Shown here: one piece after another, positions 43,075 through 53,873 of the stretch
Numbering within the stretch: position 1 is the stretch's first letter
How the letters are laid out: every line of letters starts with the position of its first letter
Source of the DNA: Lophium mytilinum
Taxonomy: Eukaryota > Ascomycota > Dothideomycetes > Mytilinidiales > Mytilinidiaceae
Direction of reading: 5' to 3'
Assembly (NCBI GenBank): GCA_010093605.1
Contig: MU004182.1
Location: 1,969,195-2,033,194 of the forward strand
DNA length: 64,000 bases
Translations under genes and position numbers: made by a program
The notes under the pieces: model-generated
Seen by the model: the letters and a program-made list of their open reading frames with translations, nothing else
Databases searched by the model: none
Told to the model about the DNA's origin: nothing

Positions 43075-43713
43075 TCACTTCCCTCCAAATGCTTTCGCGA
43101 ACCCTTCCTGAAACTCGGCAGCAGTAGTAACGTATCCCCTACTCGTCAACACCTTTCCAACCATGATATCATGGACATCCTGAAACGGGTCCGCACACCC
43201 ATCCGAGATAGCCGTTACGACATATTCTGCATCACTAGCCGTAATCGCAGTCCTCATGACGCACCCCGACGTGCTCAGCCCAGTGAGAATCAGCGACTTA
43301 ATCCCCTTCTTCTCCAAGTAATCGCCCAGGCCAGGCGACTTGAGCGCAGACACGTGCCCCGGGACCCTCAAGAACGTAGCTTCGTCCCCGGTTCCTTCGA
43401 GCAGCTCGGCGGCCTCTTCGCCACCTCCAGATTTCATAGCAGCCGTGAGGCCTGCGAGCCTCTCGGGGTCTTTGCAAGTCGGGAAGGGCTTGGCGTTGAT
43501 GTCGATCAGGCAGTGGATTACCTGGATGCCTTGAGATTTCGCCCAGGTACGCATGTTGGCGGCAACTTCGAGAGCTGGGGCACCGACTGCGCCGGCGGGT
43601 TTTTGGACGAATAGAGAGTGGAAGTCTAGAAGGAGGAGGGCGGTTTGTGAGGGGCCATAGTGACCAGGTGTGGACACGTCGGCTGGATTGAAGGTGGCTG
43701 TGAGGCTCGTCAT
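43075..43713 (-). CDS. Isochorismatase-like cysteine hydrolase
   Basis: A single exon of 212 residues from ATG 43713; the frame is open a little further upstream but has no other ATG. The fold signature is clear: TALLLLDFHSLF with catalytic Asp30, the Lys region HVSALKSPGL (Lys125), and the nucleophile loop LTGLSTSGCVMRTA with Cys151, the D-K-C triad of the family. ISDGCADP follows, as usual. Members hydrolyse isochorismate, nicotinamide or other small amides, and the substrate cannot be told from sequence. There is no signal peptide, so it is probably cytosolic. It is transcribed divergently from the MFS gene, sharing a 448-bp promoter, which hints at co-regulation. Confidence 0.9.
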   Translation of the reverse strand: MTSLTATFNPADVSTPGHYGPSQTALLLLDFHSLFVQKPAGAVGAPALEVAANMRTWAKSQGIQVIHCLIDINAKPFPTCKDPERLAGLTAAMKSGGGEEAAELLEGTGDEATFLRVPGHVSALKSPGLGDYLEKKGIKSLILTGLSTSGCVMRTAITASDAEYVVTAISDGCADPFQDVHDIMVGKVLTSRGYVTTAAEFQEGFAKAFGGK

Positions 43714-44161
43714 GATAGTTGATGTCGATTCGGGGTTCGGCACAGGAGATAGTGGGATTCAGAAGTTGATGGGGTGTTTTCGCGCCTGGGTTCGGGAGGT
43801 AGGATTTATTCGCGTGGCTGGCGGCGCTCGGGGGGTCGTTGGGTGGCAAAGCTTCCTAGCAGATCAACAGACTTCTACGCGGCTTTACTAACTTTAAACC
43901 TTTGTAGGAAACTAGGATAACGGTGAAGAAGGGTAGGGCAATGATCGCTGTTGGCGGACATCGGGCGCACTCTCGGGGATAGTCAAACGGCGTTAGAGGT
44001 GGGAGAGCGAGCCAATCAGCTTGCTTTATTTTGGATGCTTCCGTTCAAGTCACGTGCTTGTTTTAACACGAGAAGAACGTGATTGTACTTTATAAGCCCA
44101 ATTTCTCAGCTTTTAGTTGCAGTCTTTCTGAGAACACGTTGAGTTTGAACTGGCAATCGGT
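43714..44161. promoter_or_regulatory. Divergent promoter of the hydrolase and MFS genes
   Basis: The 448-bp gap between two start codons contains CCAAT (44012-44016), a palindromic CACGTG (44051-44056) and TATAA (44091-44095), the last about 70 bp before the MFS start. CCAAT and CACGTG are known binding cores of the fungal HAP complex and bHLH factors. Use here is inferred. Confidence 0.5.
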
Positions 44162-45911
44162 ATGACGAACGGACCCAACAGAGAAGAAGATCTGGAATTG
44201 AGTCTATGCACTAATACCCTCATCAAAGCTGAGCAGAAGGATGCTATCGGACCACAAAAACCGAGCAGTCAGGACAAGCAGGACGAGCAGAAAGATGAGC
44301 CTAACCTAAACGATATCGAGAATACCAAGCCAAAAGGCCTCGTGGACGACAGGCCTTACTCGATCTTCTCCCATAATGAAAAGAGAATCATCATCCTCTG
44401 TGCTGGTTTCTCCCAATTCTTCTCTCCAGTCTCTGGCCAAATTTACTTCCCATCACTCGAGACCATCGCAAAAGACCTACACGTGTCTTCATCCCTGGTC
44501 AACTTGTCCATTACGGTATACCTAGTGAGTGCCCTCAGACGCAGGCTGAAGTTTGCCTACTAACTTGTGTAAGATCATGCAAGGTTTCGCACCCGCATTC
44601 GTTGGCGGGTTCTCCGACAGTACCGGACGAAGGCCAGCCTATTTCATATGTGCCATCATCTATGCCGCCGCAAACATCGGCCTAGGCCTCCAAAACAACT
44701 ACGCCGCGCTGATGGTCCTACGCTGTCTCCAAAGCGCCGGGGGCAGTGGTAGTGTAGCACTTGCGAATGCCGTCGTGTCCGATCTCGTTACATCCCAAGA
44801 GCGTGGCGTCTACGTCTCGTACTTGTCCGTTGCTCCGCAAGCTGGGCCGTCGCTTGGTCCCATAATCGGTGGCCTACTTGGACAATATCTCGGGTGGCAT
44901 TCCGTTTTCTGGTTTCTACTCATCTGCACCGGTGTCGTGTTCGTACCATGCGCTATTTTCTTTGCCGAAACCTGCAGGGCGGTCGTTGAGGATGGATCAG
45001 TACCTCCGCCCAAGTGGAGACGATGCTATCTCAACACGAAGCTGGAGAGGAGGCTCATGGCGGAAGGGCAGCCCGTTCTTTACGAGAAGAGAGATGAGCT
45101 CGAGAGAAAGAGGAAGCTCAGATTCCCGAACCCTTTGGAGACGGTCAAGATCGTGTTTACGAAGGAGGCAGGCTTCGTGTTGGCATATGTCGGTATTTTA
45201 TGTTGCGCGTACTACGCCACAGTAGCTCTCATCCCCTCCCAATTCGGAACCGTCTATGGCTTCAACCAAATCCAGATCGCACTATGCTATCTGCCTCTAG
45301 GCTGTGGAAGCTTGCTTGCTAGTTTCGTGCGTGGCCGGATTATCGATGCGAGGTACAAGGCCCACGCCAAACGCTTGGGATTTCCACTGGAATACAACCG
45401 CCAGGTTGACCTCAGCGACTTTCCCATCGAGAGGGCTCGCTTGGAAGCAATTATGCCGAATTTGGCTCTCGGCTGCGCATGTTTCATTGGTTTCGGGTGG
45501 ATGATTGAATACAAGGTCAATCTGGCGGGTCCGCTAATTTTTCTCTTCGTCATCGGCTTCTGCGTCTCCGCATCGATTAACACCGTCTCTGTCTTGCTCA
45601 TCGATATATATCCCGGAAAGGCTGCGACCGCGTCTGCTGCTTGTAACCTTGCCCGTTGCTGGTTGGGTGCTGGAGCGACCAGCGGCGTAGCGCCTTTGAT
45701 TGGCAAAATTGGAATTGGGTGGACTACCACCTTCTTTGGACTTCTTGCTGTTGTCTTCAGCCCAATCCTCTGGTACGTTATGCAGAACGGTCCGAAATGG
45801 CGTCGTGCTACCAAGCTAAGGAAGGAGCGGCAAAAGGCTGAACGTGCGGCAAAGGCGGCTACAGGTAATGAGAACGATCAGCAATTGAAAGACCGGGTTG
45901 TCTCTTCTTGA
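44162..45911 (+). CDS. MFS drug:H+ antiporter (DHA1/QDR type)
   Basis: Exons 44162-44524 and 44574-45911 flank a 49-nt intron (GTGAGT, TACTAAC branch, TAAG), giving 566 residues. A 70-residue polar cytosolic head precedes about 12 membrane helices. MFS signatures are present: motif A GGFSDSTGRRPAY, motif B LRCLQSAGGSGS, and antiporter motif C VAPQAGPSLGPIIGG in helix 5. A long central cytosolic loop (RRCYLNTKLERRLMAEGQ ... KRKLRFPNPLETVKI) separates the halves. The tail is basic (RRATKLRKERQKAERAAKAA). The closest known types are yeast Qdr1/Qdr2/Dtr1-like exporters of drugs, polyamines or organic acids at the plasma membrane. It may export a product or substrate handled by the neighbouring hydrolase. 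Confidence 0.92.
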
Positions 45912-46064
45912 ATGTCATTAAATCTCATATCGCTTTCCTACTCCTCGTGGGCAAATACCAGCTAGTCCCCGAGAGTTCGCGAGCGGTAGAACAACGCGAT
46001 CGTGGTACTCTAGCAAGCAAGAGTAGTTTTGTCTTCCAGGTTTACTTCGCTTTTTGCCACCCAT

Positions 46065-46649
46065 TTAGTGTCCAGACGTGCTTTTGTCGCTTTCTGATAA
46101 TTTGTAGAGCAGCCATCCATACTCTTCGCAACACGCTCTGCCACGAACATGTCGATATTGGCAGTAGGCGCAGAAATCTCGTAATGACATGAAAGATGTC
46201 GATTCTCGACTCACGGTTTCAATGCCATACAAATGGAGGGTTTTGTCTCCTATCAGCCAGGCTAGCAGCCTCAATATTCGAGAGGTGATCAGGACGAAAC
46301 TCTTGTGTTGCAGGCTAGTCCCGAAGGAGTGACTTAGTGCGCGAGCTACCTCTTCGTCCTTTTCCCAGCCTCCCGACGCCGACAGGGACGACATATCCTT
46401 CTCCAATTCCCGCTTACACTCATTGCAAAGATGCGGTAAACCACGGACGAGGGTCCGCACTTGCTGATCGAAACTCTTCAGCTCCCACCAGAAGTCGTCG
46501 AAGAACTCTTGGAGGCGGTCATCACGGCGCCTGCTGGACGTGTCGTCGCGAATTGTGTCAACGCCTTTCCCGTAAGCTTTTGCGGCCTCGATGAACAGCG
46601 GTAAAATGGCGGCGAGTGTCAGCCCCACTGTCTCAGCTCCGGTAACCAT
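46065..46649 (-). CDS. Short protein resembling the N-terminal part of HeLo/DUF7580-type proteins
   Basis: The likely start is ATG 46649 (MVTGAETVGLTLAAILPLFI). The sequence EAAKAYGKGVDTIRD, then LQEFFDDFWWELKSFDQQVR and an L-x-R-GLPHLC segment, resembles the helical N-terminus of the large fungal family that carries HeLo-like or DUF7580 regions. Those full proteins are about 500-600 residues. Here the frame ends after about 194 codons and the converging MFS gene lies 150 bp further, so only an N-terminal piece exists. A GTGAGT donor near 46215 may hide a short second exon. It is probably a truncated relic, and the family call is by overall pattern only. Confidence 0.4.
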   Translation of the reverse strand: MVTGAETVGLTLAAILPLFIEAAKAYGKGVDTIRDDTSSRRRDDRLQEFFDDFWWELKSFDQQVRTLVRGLPHLCNECKRELEKDMSSLSASGGWEKDEEVARALSHSFGTSLQHKSFVLITSRILRLLAWLIGDKTLHLYGIETVSRESTSFMSLRDFCAYCQYRHVRGRACCEEYGWLLYKLSESDKSTSGH

Positions 46650-47088
46650 TTGGAGACCTAGTCTGCAGTCGTATGCGTGGTGTCGAAGAGACTGGAGATC
46701 GTCCGGCAGCTGGTTTGGGCACACAGCTATACCACTGTTCCGGTGCTGCTCTGGTAATCTAGACAGCGTTGAGGCACTCCCGAAAGGTTGCCCAGTCAAG
46801 ACGCTGCTTAGAGACCGCTGTGTGAAATATGGTATCCCACCTGGACTGTAAGATTCACTCTGCGCAGCAAAAACAAGCGATCCAGAATCTGTGACTTGTT
46901 ACTATACTAAGAAGATAGCCGGCATAATGAGGTGGCAAGTAGTGACGATGGGGAAGCCGAACGTGGATGGAGACTAGCGCAACACTACGAATAATAGCAG
47001 GTGAGAAGAGACGCGAGATTGGTAGAGGCGTGATACTTTAGAGTTGCCCATATATAGGGTACGCAGGCTCATCTAGGTATTTATCTCT
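46650..47088. other. Intergenic
   Basis: No feature supported. This holds the 3' flank of the monooxygenase gene and the upstream side of the HeLo-like fragment. Confidence 0.5.
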
Positions 47089-49033
47089 TCATTTCCGGTC
47101 AATTTCAATACCTTCCATAGTCCCCGCCTTCCGCCATTTATCAAGCATCTCGTTATACACCGGAGAATCAAGCCCAAGAGATGCACCACGAGCTGTAGAA
47201 GGTGATAATGTACCTTCCGAATTGAGGTAACCTAGTATCCGAAAGAGATCAGCAAAATTCGAGGAACGCAGGTGGCGATTTTGCGGGAGAGGACTCTGAC
47301 TAACCGGGCGTGCACTCTTTGAAATAGCCTAGTCTGGCTATCGCAACGTCCTCCATCCTTTTCACCCAGGCGGCTTCAGCTTCTTCTGTCGGCTCAATGG
47401 TTCTAATGCCCCTCTTCTTCGCCTCCGAGATGAGGTAGGCGGCGTGCTTGGCACGCTCACTTAATAGACCTGTATAATTCGGTGATGTGGAGCTCTGTAG
47501 ATGAGTAAAGGTTAAGAAGTTGGGGAAGTCTCGCCCGATGATACCATGAAGGGTGCTCGGGCCGTCTTCCCATTTCTCCGTCAGAGTAAGGCCATTCCTC
47601 CCCTTGATAGTCATGTTCGCTCGCTGCGAGTAGTCAGTTCCCCAATCAAAGCCAGTGGCATAGATGATGCAGTCCAGCTCAAACTCCTTCCCGTTCGACA
47701 CGACACCCTTTTCGGAAACTTTATCAACGCCTTTCCCATCCGTGTGGATAAGGTGGACGTTAGGATAATTGAAGCAGTCCAGGTATTCGTTGTGGAAGCA
47801 AGGTCGCTTGCACAGGCGGCCGTACCAAGGCTTGAGAGCCTCAGCTGTCTTTTTGTCTTTCACGATCTCTTCGACGCGAGAGCGTAGCGATTCCATTGCT
47901 TTTATGTCTACTTTTTTGAGGATGTCGTCCATGGGCGTGGAGGAGTCCTTCCCGAGAGCTTCCATGGCGAGCATGAAATGAGTCCAGCCATCGTTGACGA
48001 GATCTATATCTTGTGGCTGGCCCGAAAGAATGCGCTCAAAGTTCTCCGCGCGGTGTTCTTGCCAGCCTGGTTGAAGGGACTCAAACCATGTACGATCAGT
48101 TGGGGGGTTCGGCTTTGCGTCCACGGAGGAGGGTGTCCGTTGGAAGACATAAACCTCAGCCCCTGATCTCGCAAGGTGGGGAAGGGCTTGGATAGAGGAA
48201 GCTCCTGTTCCAACAATCCCAATCCGCTTTCCACGAATCTTGTCCAAAGGCGCGTTGAACCGGTCGCCGCCGGTGTAAGCAAAGTCCCAGCGCCCTGAGT
48301 GGAAGCTGTGGCCGGCGAAATTTTCGATCCCTTGAATGCCAGGTAGGTGGAGTTTGTGTAGAATTCCGATGGCGGAAATTACGAACCGTGCTCGAATCGT
48401 GTCTCCTCGTGAGGTGGTGGCGACCCAGCGAGCTAGGGAGTCAGACCAAGTGAGTGACAAAACTTCCGTTCGAAAATGAGCTTTAGCCTGAAGATTATTC
48501 ATCTTGGCGATATTGAGAGCGTGGGCGTGGATTTCGGCCCCTGGGGCGAACTTGGCCGTCGGTACGTACTTCGTTTCTTCGAGCAGCGGTAGATAGATGT
48601 AACTTTATATGTTAGGCTTTGAGCAGTAACATTATGCACAGAAATGGTGGAATACATACGCTTCTGTATCACACTCTACTCCTGGATACCTATTCCAATA
48701 CCACACACCTCCAAAATCTCCCGCTTTATCTACAATTCTAATATCATCCACCCCGGCGTCAATGAGCCTCGTAGCAGCTAACAAGCCCCCAAATCCACCC
48801 CCAACAATCAGAACCTCGACATCTTCATTCACGGGATCTCGAACGATTTCCTCTGTCCATGGATCTATAGCAAACCTTGCAAGTTTGCCTTTGGCCTCAC
48901 GAAATTGGCTGGTCCCGCTCTTGTTCAAACGCTTCTCGCGTTCCTCGCGGTACTTGTCGTCTAGAGCCTTCACCTCGGGCGTGGGCTTGGTGGCAGGTGC
49001 GCCAAGATCTTCGACTTCTAGAGACGGAGCCAT
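47089..49033 (-). CDS. Baeyer-Villiger-type flavin monooxygenase
   Basis: Exons 49033-48660, 48602-47305 and 47231-47089 splice in frame to 604 residues (introns of 57 and 73 nt). FAD-binding Rossmann motif VLIVGGGFGGLLAATRLI starts at about residue 75. The Baeyer-Villiger fingerprint F-x-G-x3-H-x3-W-D is exact at FAGHSFHSGRWD (Phe220 to Asp231). The NADPH-binding GIVGTGASSIQ lies near residue 255, and the C-terminal ATGFDWGTDY motif is present. The N-terminal extension (about 75 residues) is typical of cyclododecanone/steroid-type enzymes. It inserts oxygen next to a ketone, giving an ester or lactone; the substrate is unknown. The chosen ATG gives a clean N-terminus; an upstream frame extension lacks an ATG. 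The neighbouring MFS and hydrolase would fit ketone breakdown and ester or amide hydrolysis, but this is inference. Confidence 0.93.
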
Positions 49034-51269
49034 GTGGGGGTCTTCAAGGGGGTAAAATCGGCGTTGCTGGGGAGATACAAGTAGAATCGCCGGGACTCGG
49101 GAGGAAGGGACAGGAAGAAAAGTTTCGGGGCTAGGCACGAGGTGCAGAGCCTATATAGCTCTTGTTCAGATTAGGTGTTGAAGCAGTTCCACGAAGCAAC
49201 AAGCGTTCCGAAGCACAGTTCTGTAGCGTAGACATCCCGTCAGAAAAAGTGTAGATGTACCCCGCCTCTCGGCCTTACTAAGTACGTAGCAAGCTACATA
49301 CTTACAGTCTATGAAGCGTACTCTCATGGATTGATTTGGCCCGGAACTGTCACGGAATTGGGTATCTCCGGTGGCAGCATCATCTCTTCTATGACATGCC
49401 GAAGATCAATGGGCGTAGGCTCTAGCATTATCATAGAATAAGTAGAAGACTTGGAGATAAGTCTGGAATACTATATCTGATATGTCTTTGTGTTACGGCG
49501 TTCTAGGTTGCAACGAACGAGCAATGACATCACGTGACTTATGCCGACCTCAACCAATCAGAGGTGACGGCTTTCCGAGGGGCTACCGAACTGCATACCC
49601 CAGTGAGGCCGCCACGAACTGTAACTGCACTGGACACTATCGTGGGAATTTGCACATAGCGATGGTACCGAGACGAATCGCTACAACGGCAGCGCTGTCC
49701 ACTATTAACACGACGAATAGCGTATGCTACACGAGCGTCTCGTCCAAGCCGTCCTCGCGGATGATAGAAGAGTCATAGTTGGACGAAAAGACTGACGACT
49801 AGGTCTTCTGATTTTGGACCGTTGGCACAAACTTCATAAAACATCGAGAGCGAGGCAACGGCAACCACAGGAATCGCAAACACATCACTTGCACACCGTG
49901 GCGCACTGGTTGGAACCGAAGTCAAACCAGCTGGTGCCAAGCGGTACACCTGTGTGGACCTGTTAAATGAAAGAATGGCTTCCTCCGTGACGGCATATGG
50001 TCATCTTTACCACTACTGACCACACAAAGCCGACATGACCATGGCTCGCTGTTCCCTTACTCATGCCGCGACCACGTTCACGTACTCGAATGGAACAGCA
50101 ACCTCTATGTCTTGAGTTGCTCTTATCCTGTGCTTCCAGACTATTTATATCTCAACCCAATGCCTCGTGCTGGTGGTTTGATCTCCAGAAAAGTTTACAA
50201 ACGCCTGAAAAAGACAGCTGGAGTTACCTTTCGATAAGCTTGTGGTGAAAACATGCGGCCATCATGGCATTCTCTCCACATTTACAAATCAGTTGCTAGA
50301 CGGTAGAACGCCCATCGTTCTAATGGCGTGCTAACAAGCTCTAAATACAGGTAGGTCAAATATGTTAAAGTCTGTTGCTTCGAGTTCTGTAGATCTTCCG
50401 CCAACTTAGATCAGAATTGTTCTGCCTCCTGGATTGAAGACTTTTGACAGGTTTTCAACTTCCATCCAAGTTTTTCTTTCTCGTCGCCAACATGCCAATC
50501 AGCGGCTAAAGAACGGCTCTGCAATCTTTCAGGCTTTTTCCCCTTGTTTGAATTGGCATTTACTTTTTCAAGAATAGCTTTAATGGTTCCACGCAATTTG
50601 AACAAACCGCAATTGCAGTAGTATGAGCAATCTTCTCTATCCGTATAGAAGAGACTCCACTCTCCCTCTCTATACTTTTATCGCAGTACTTCACTCTTTT
50701 TCTCTGCTAATCGCTCGCGATGTGGCCTTTTTACTGTTTATTTCCTATCGAAAAACCCCATAACTCAGTCTCGAGCAAATGATATATTATGGCGTTCGAA
50801 ACTTAGGTCTACTCTTGAGATCCCCTTTCGGCTCCATCATGTCTGTGTTACAAGCTCTTTACTCTTCGTGCGGCTGAGTTAGGCTTTCTGACCGATTTTC
50901 TAAATCGTTACCCACCATGAGGGCTCAAATATCTGGTCAAGATTGAGTCCTAGCTCACCGTTACTCTACATTGCACGTTTATACGTACTACTCAACTGCA
51001 GACCCCCTGTACGCAAGCACCTCTTCATGGATCCCTATTCGATTCACTGAGCTGCATATGAAGGCCCCTTGACCATCGCTAAGTAGATCCAGAAGTGAAC
51101 TGAAAGGGCCATGGTGTAGATATTTAAGGCTGTCTTCCTGTTTCAGGGCACTCATCATTTCTTACTGCATTGCAATCCACCCAAGCCACCACCACCACTA
51201 CCAATACCGGGTCCGACAACAATCGTCAAGCTTTTATGTTAAAAGTCGTTATAACATACTCACGGTCCA
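49034..51269. other. 2.2-kb intergenic stretch
   Basis: Frames are short and without domains. The part just before 51270 is C/A-rich (CCACCACCACCACTACC near 51190) and probably belongs to the leader of the next gene. Confidence 0.5.
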
Positions 51270-52919
51270 ATGGCTTATCCAAGAATTGTCGCTTTTGATC
51301 TTGAGTAGGTCTCGTTCCTCCTCACGGTCAACACACCTAATGTATGCCTTAGTGGCACGCTCTGGCACAATTGGCTTGACGGAAACAAGATTGGTTGCAA
51401 GGGATGGGTTAGTAATGCATTGGAAGATAATCTAGAAATTGTGGGGAATCAAATAAGAGACAAAAGGTTTGTATTAGATGTACTAGTCCCGCAATACCGT
51501 ACTAATAGGCATCATTAGAAACAAGTCGGTCAGAGTTAAGGTGTCTGACGATGTGTTCAACATAATCAGTGATCTAATCGGGAATCGGGTCAAAATTGCC
51601 ATTGCTTCGAGGAACACGCACAAGTCTTTGTATCTGTACTCCTCTATTAGTTTTTTTTTCCAATTTATTGACTTGGATCTTAGGTGCGACCGCGCACTGT
51701 GGTTGTTAAAGGTTTTCGACCCACGCACAAACCAGTGGAGACCCCTCTCGGATTTCATAGTATACAGTGAAATATACAATGGTAGGTCGTGTTCTTCGCG
51801 CATGGTGTCTGTGTACTAATATTTGTAGAATCTAAACAAATACATTTTGAACGCATTAAAGAATATAGTGGAGTTGAATATCACGATATGGTAGGATCAC
51901 CCTCTTCGCTGATCGGTGGGCTTAGCTAACGCGCGTGCCAGCTCTTTTTCGACGACCAGGCCGCGAACAGCGAGGTAGAAATGTGGCAAGGTACACCCGT
52001 TTCTTATCTACAGTAACATAAGTATATACTTACCGTACCCATAGGTGTTACATTCCAGAAAGTGGCCCACTCTTCCCGTGGTCTTATGCTGGGAGAATAC
52101 TTTCATGGTCTGGAAGTATGGCGCCAAAACCAATACATGAGGTGTCCAATGCCGAATGCAGGCCCCGATCCACTTCCCAACCGACGGCATATAGGCTATG
52201 TCGGTACGGATTGGTTCACCGGACAACGCTATGCGGAAGGGATGCGGCGCCTCAAGAGCAGCCGTCCGTCGCGGTGGGGTTGGGGCATGTATGTTGCAGA
52301 CAACCCGGAGATGTAAGCTCCTCTCCCTTCGAGATTGATATTCAGCCTGCTCACATAGATGATATAGGGCCGCATTTTTCGCGAGGTGGGGACGAGAGAA
52401 CGACCCCGACACGAACATCTACATATGTAGATTATTTGTACGAGATTTTGAAATCTTTAGGCAAATGGACAAGGTAGGTTACTCCTGATCATACTACCCA
52501 CCATACCTCCTTACGAACCTATCTATCAGGTCTGGGTCGCGGAGAAGGGGTCCATTCACCGAACAGACAACCACCATAGCACTGATGAGCAGATTGCGGA
52601 GAGCCAGCTAAAGCGGGATAAACTTATCGCGAGAACGTTCAAAGTGGATAAGCCCTATGTTCTCTTTTCTAGGCACCACTGGATGCGGGAGATGCGGGCT
52701 ACAAATCTCCCTCACGGAAAACGGTTCAATGAGATGGTCCTGTACCCTCAGGTCCAGGATGCTCTCTTCTATGGTGAACCAATCAAGGTCTCAGACGCAC
52801 GTCCACGCTTCTTTGGGCCGGACTACAAGGTATTGAACTACCATACTAAGATGCGACCATGGAATATCCTATGTAATGAGGAAACCGAGGATGACTTCTT
52901 GAGTCATGGCGAGGCTTGA
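51270..52919 (+). CDS. MDP-1-type HAD phosphatase fused to an ADP-ribosyltransferase-like domain
   Basis: Nine exons (51270-51304, 51353-51466, 51519-51629, 51684-51781, 51829-51890, 51942-51990, 52045-52312, 52368-52473, 52530-52919) join in frame across eight introns of 48-56 nt, giving 410 residues. Residues 1-165 are a complete haloacid dehalogenase (HAD) unit of the magnesium-dependent phosphatase-1 type: motif I VAFDLDGTLW (Asp10, Asp12), motif II KIAIASRNT (Ser80-Arg81), motif III Lys122 in ESKQIHFERIK, and motif IV LFFDDQAAN (Asp144-Asp145). Residues of about 200-410 have the layout of an ADP-ribosyltransferase: RRHIGYVGTDWF, then WGWGMYVADNPEMAAFFARW (Tyr239) and RFNEMVLYPQV (Glu349). 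The usual first His of the H-Y-E type is Val209 here. There is no signal peptide, so it is probably cytosolic. The HAD call is firm; the second domain is by motif pattern. Confidence 0.85.
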
Positions 52920-53873
52920 TAGCCTTGAGTGGATTATGGGGTTTAAGAGTATGGTATCGTTTCGAATCTGTAGAGTAGAATGCTATCTAAGTCGTGTACA
53001 GAAGGCACTGTACGGTAATATATTCGCAAAGTCTCCAAGCACGCCTCCTCTAGGCAATTCAAGTGATACTAACGTGATACGTACGTATACGGTGCTTGAT
53101 GGCACGTCCTCTCGCTTATGAAAACAAGGGGAAGCCTATTTTAGGGGCCGGGAGGCTTGGGGCTGTGCAGGAGCACAAGCTGGCCCATGCTGGTGAACGA
53201 AGCGCCGATCATTCGCTGCCTGGGAGACATCATCGTTCTTCCCCAGCGCTCTGGGCTGCTTTAAAAGGTCCTACTGCCGTTCTACCAATCTCATGTGCTA
53301 TAGCATATATATATCTTAGAAGAGGCCGGTCAAAACCTTCACGGTGAGCTGCAGACTACCTCAGAGACCCTTCCCAAACGTCGGCACAAGGCTGAGACAT
53401 CTAGCCTCGCGCATCGACCAAACAGAAGCCACCATGCAAGCCTCAATATCCCCACGGCCCGCATCCGTCGATGCCGAGTTGGCCAAGCTCGTGTTTTCAT
53501 CTCTCACTCCAACCGCCCAGCTCGACTCGCTGTGCAACAAGGAGAATCCCGCCTCTTTGCGTGAAACTGACACCAGCCGGGGCGCAATAGCGTGCGCTGG
53601 TTGGTTCATGCACGCGACGTTTGCTTCACAACAGAGCACACCGGCTGCGGTACCGCTATGGCGTTGATCTGGAACTCAAGAGCTGAAAGACGAGAACAAG
53701 GGCCCCGGCACCTTAAAACGAGATGATTCCCGTGAGAGGAGTGGTTTTGTGCGACGTAAGCTGAAAAGGTGTTGACAGTTCCTCAGATCTCATATACTTT
53801 GATTTTTCTCTACTCGTTTCTTCTTTTCTCTCAAACTTCAGCTTTCGCATCGTTCAATACCCTCTCACACAGA
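52920..53873. other. Intergenic
   Basis: A 77-codon frame from ATG 53434 (MQASISPRPASVDAELAKLV) is the only candidate. It has no domain and is not called as a gene. Confidence 0.4.
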
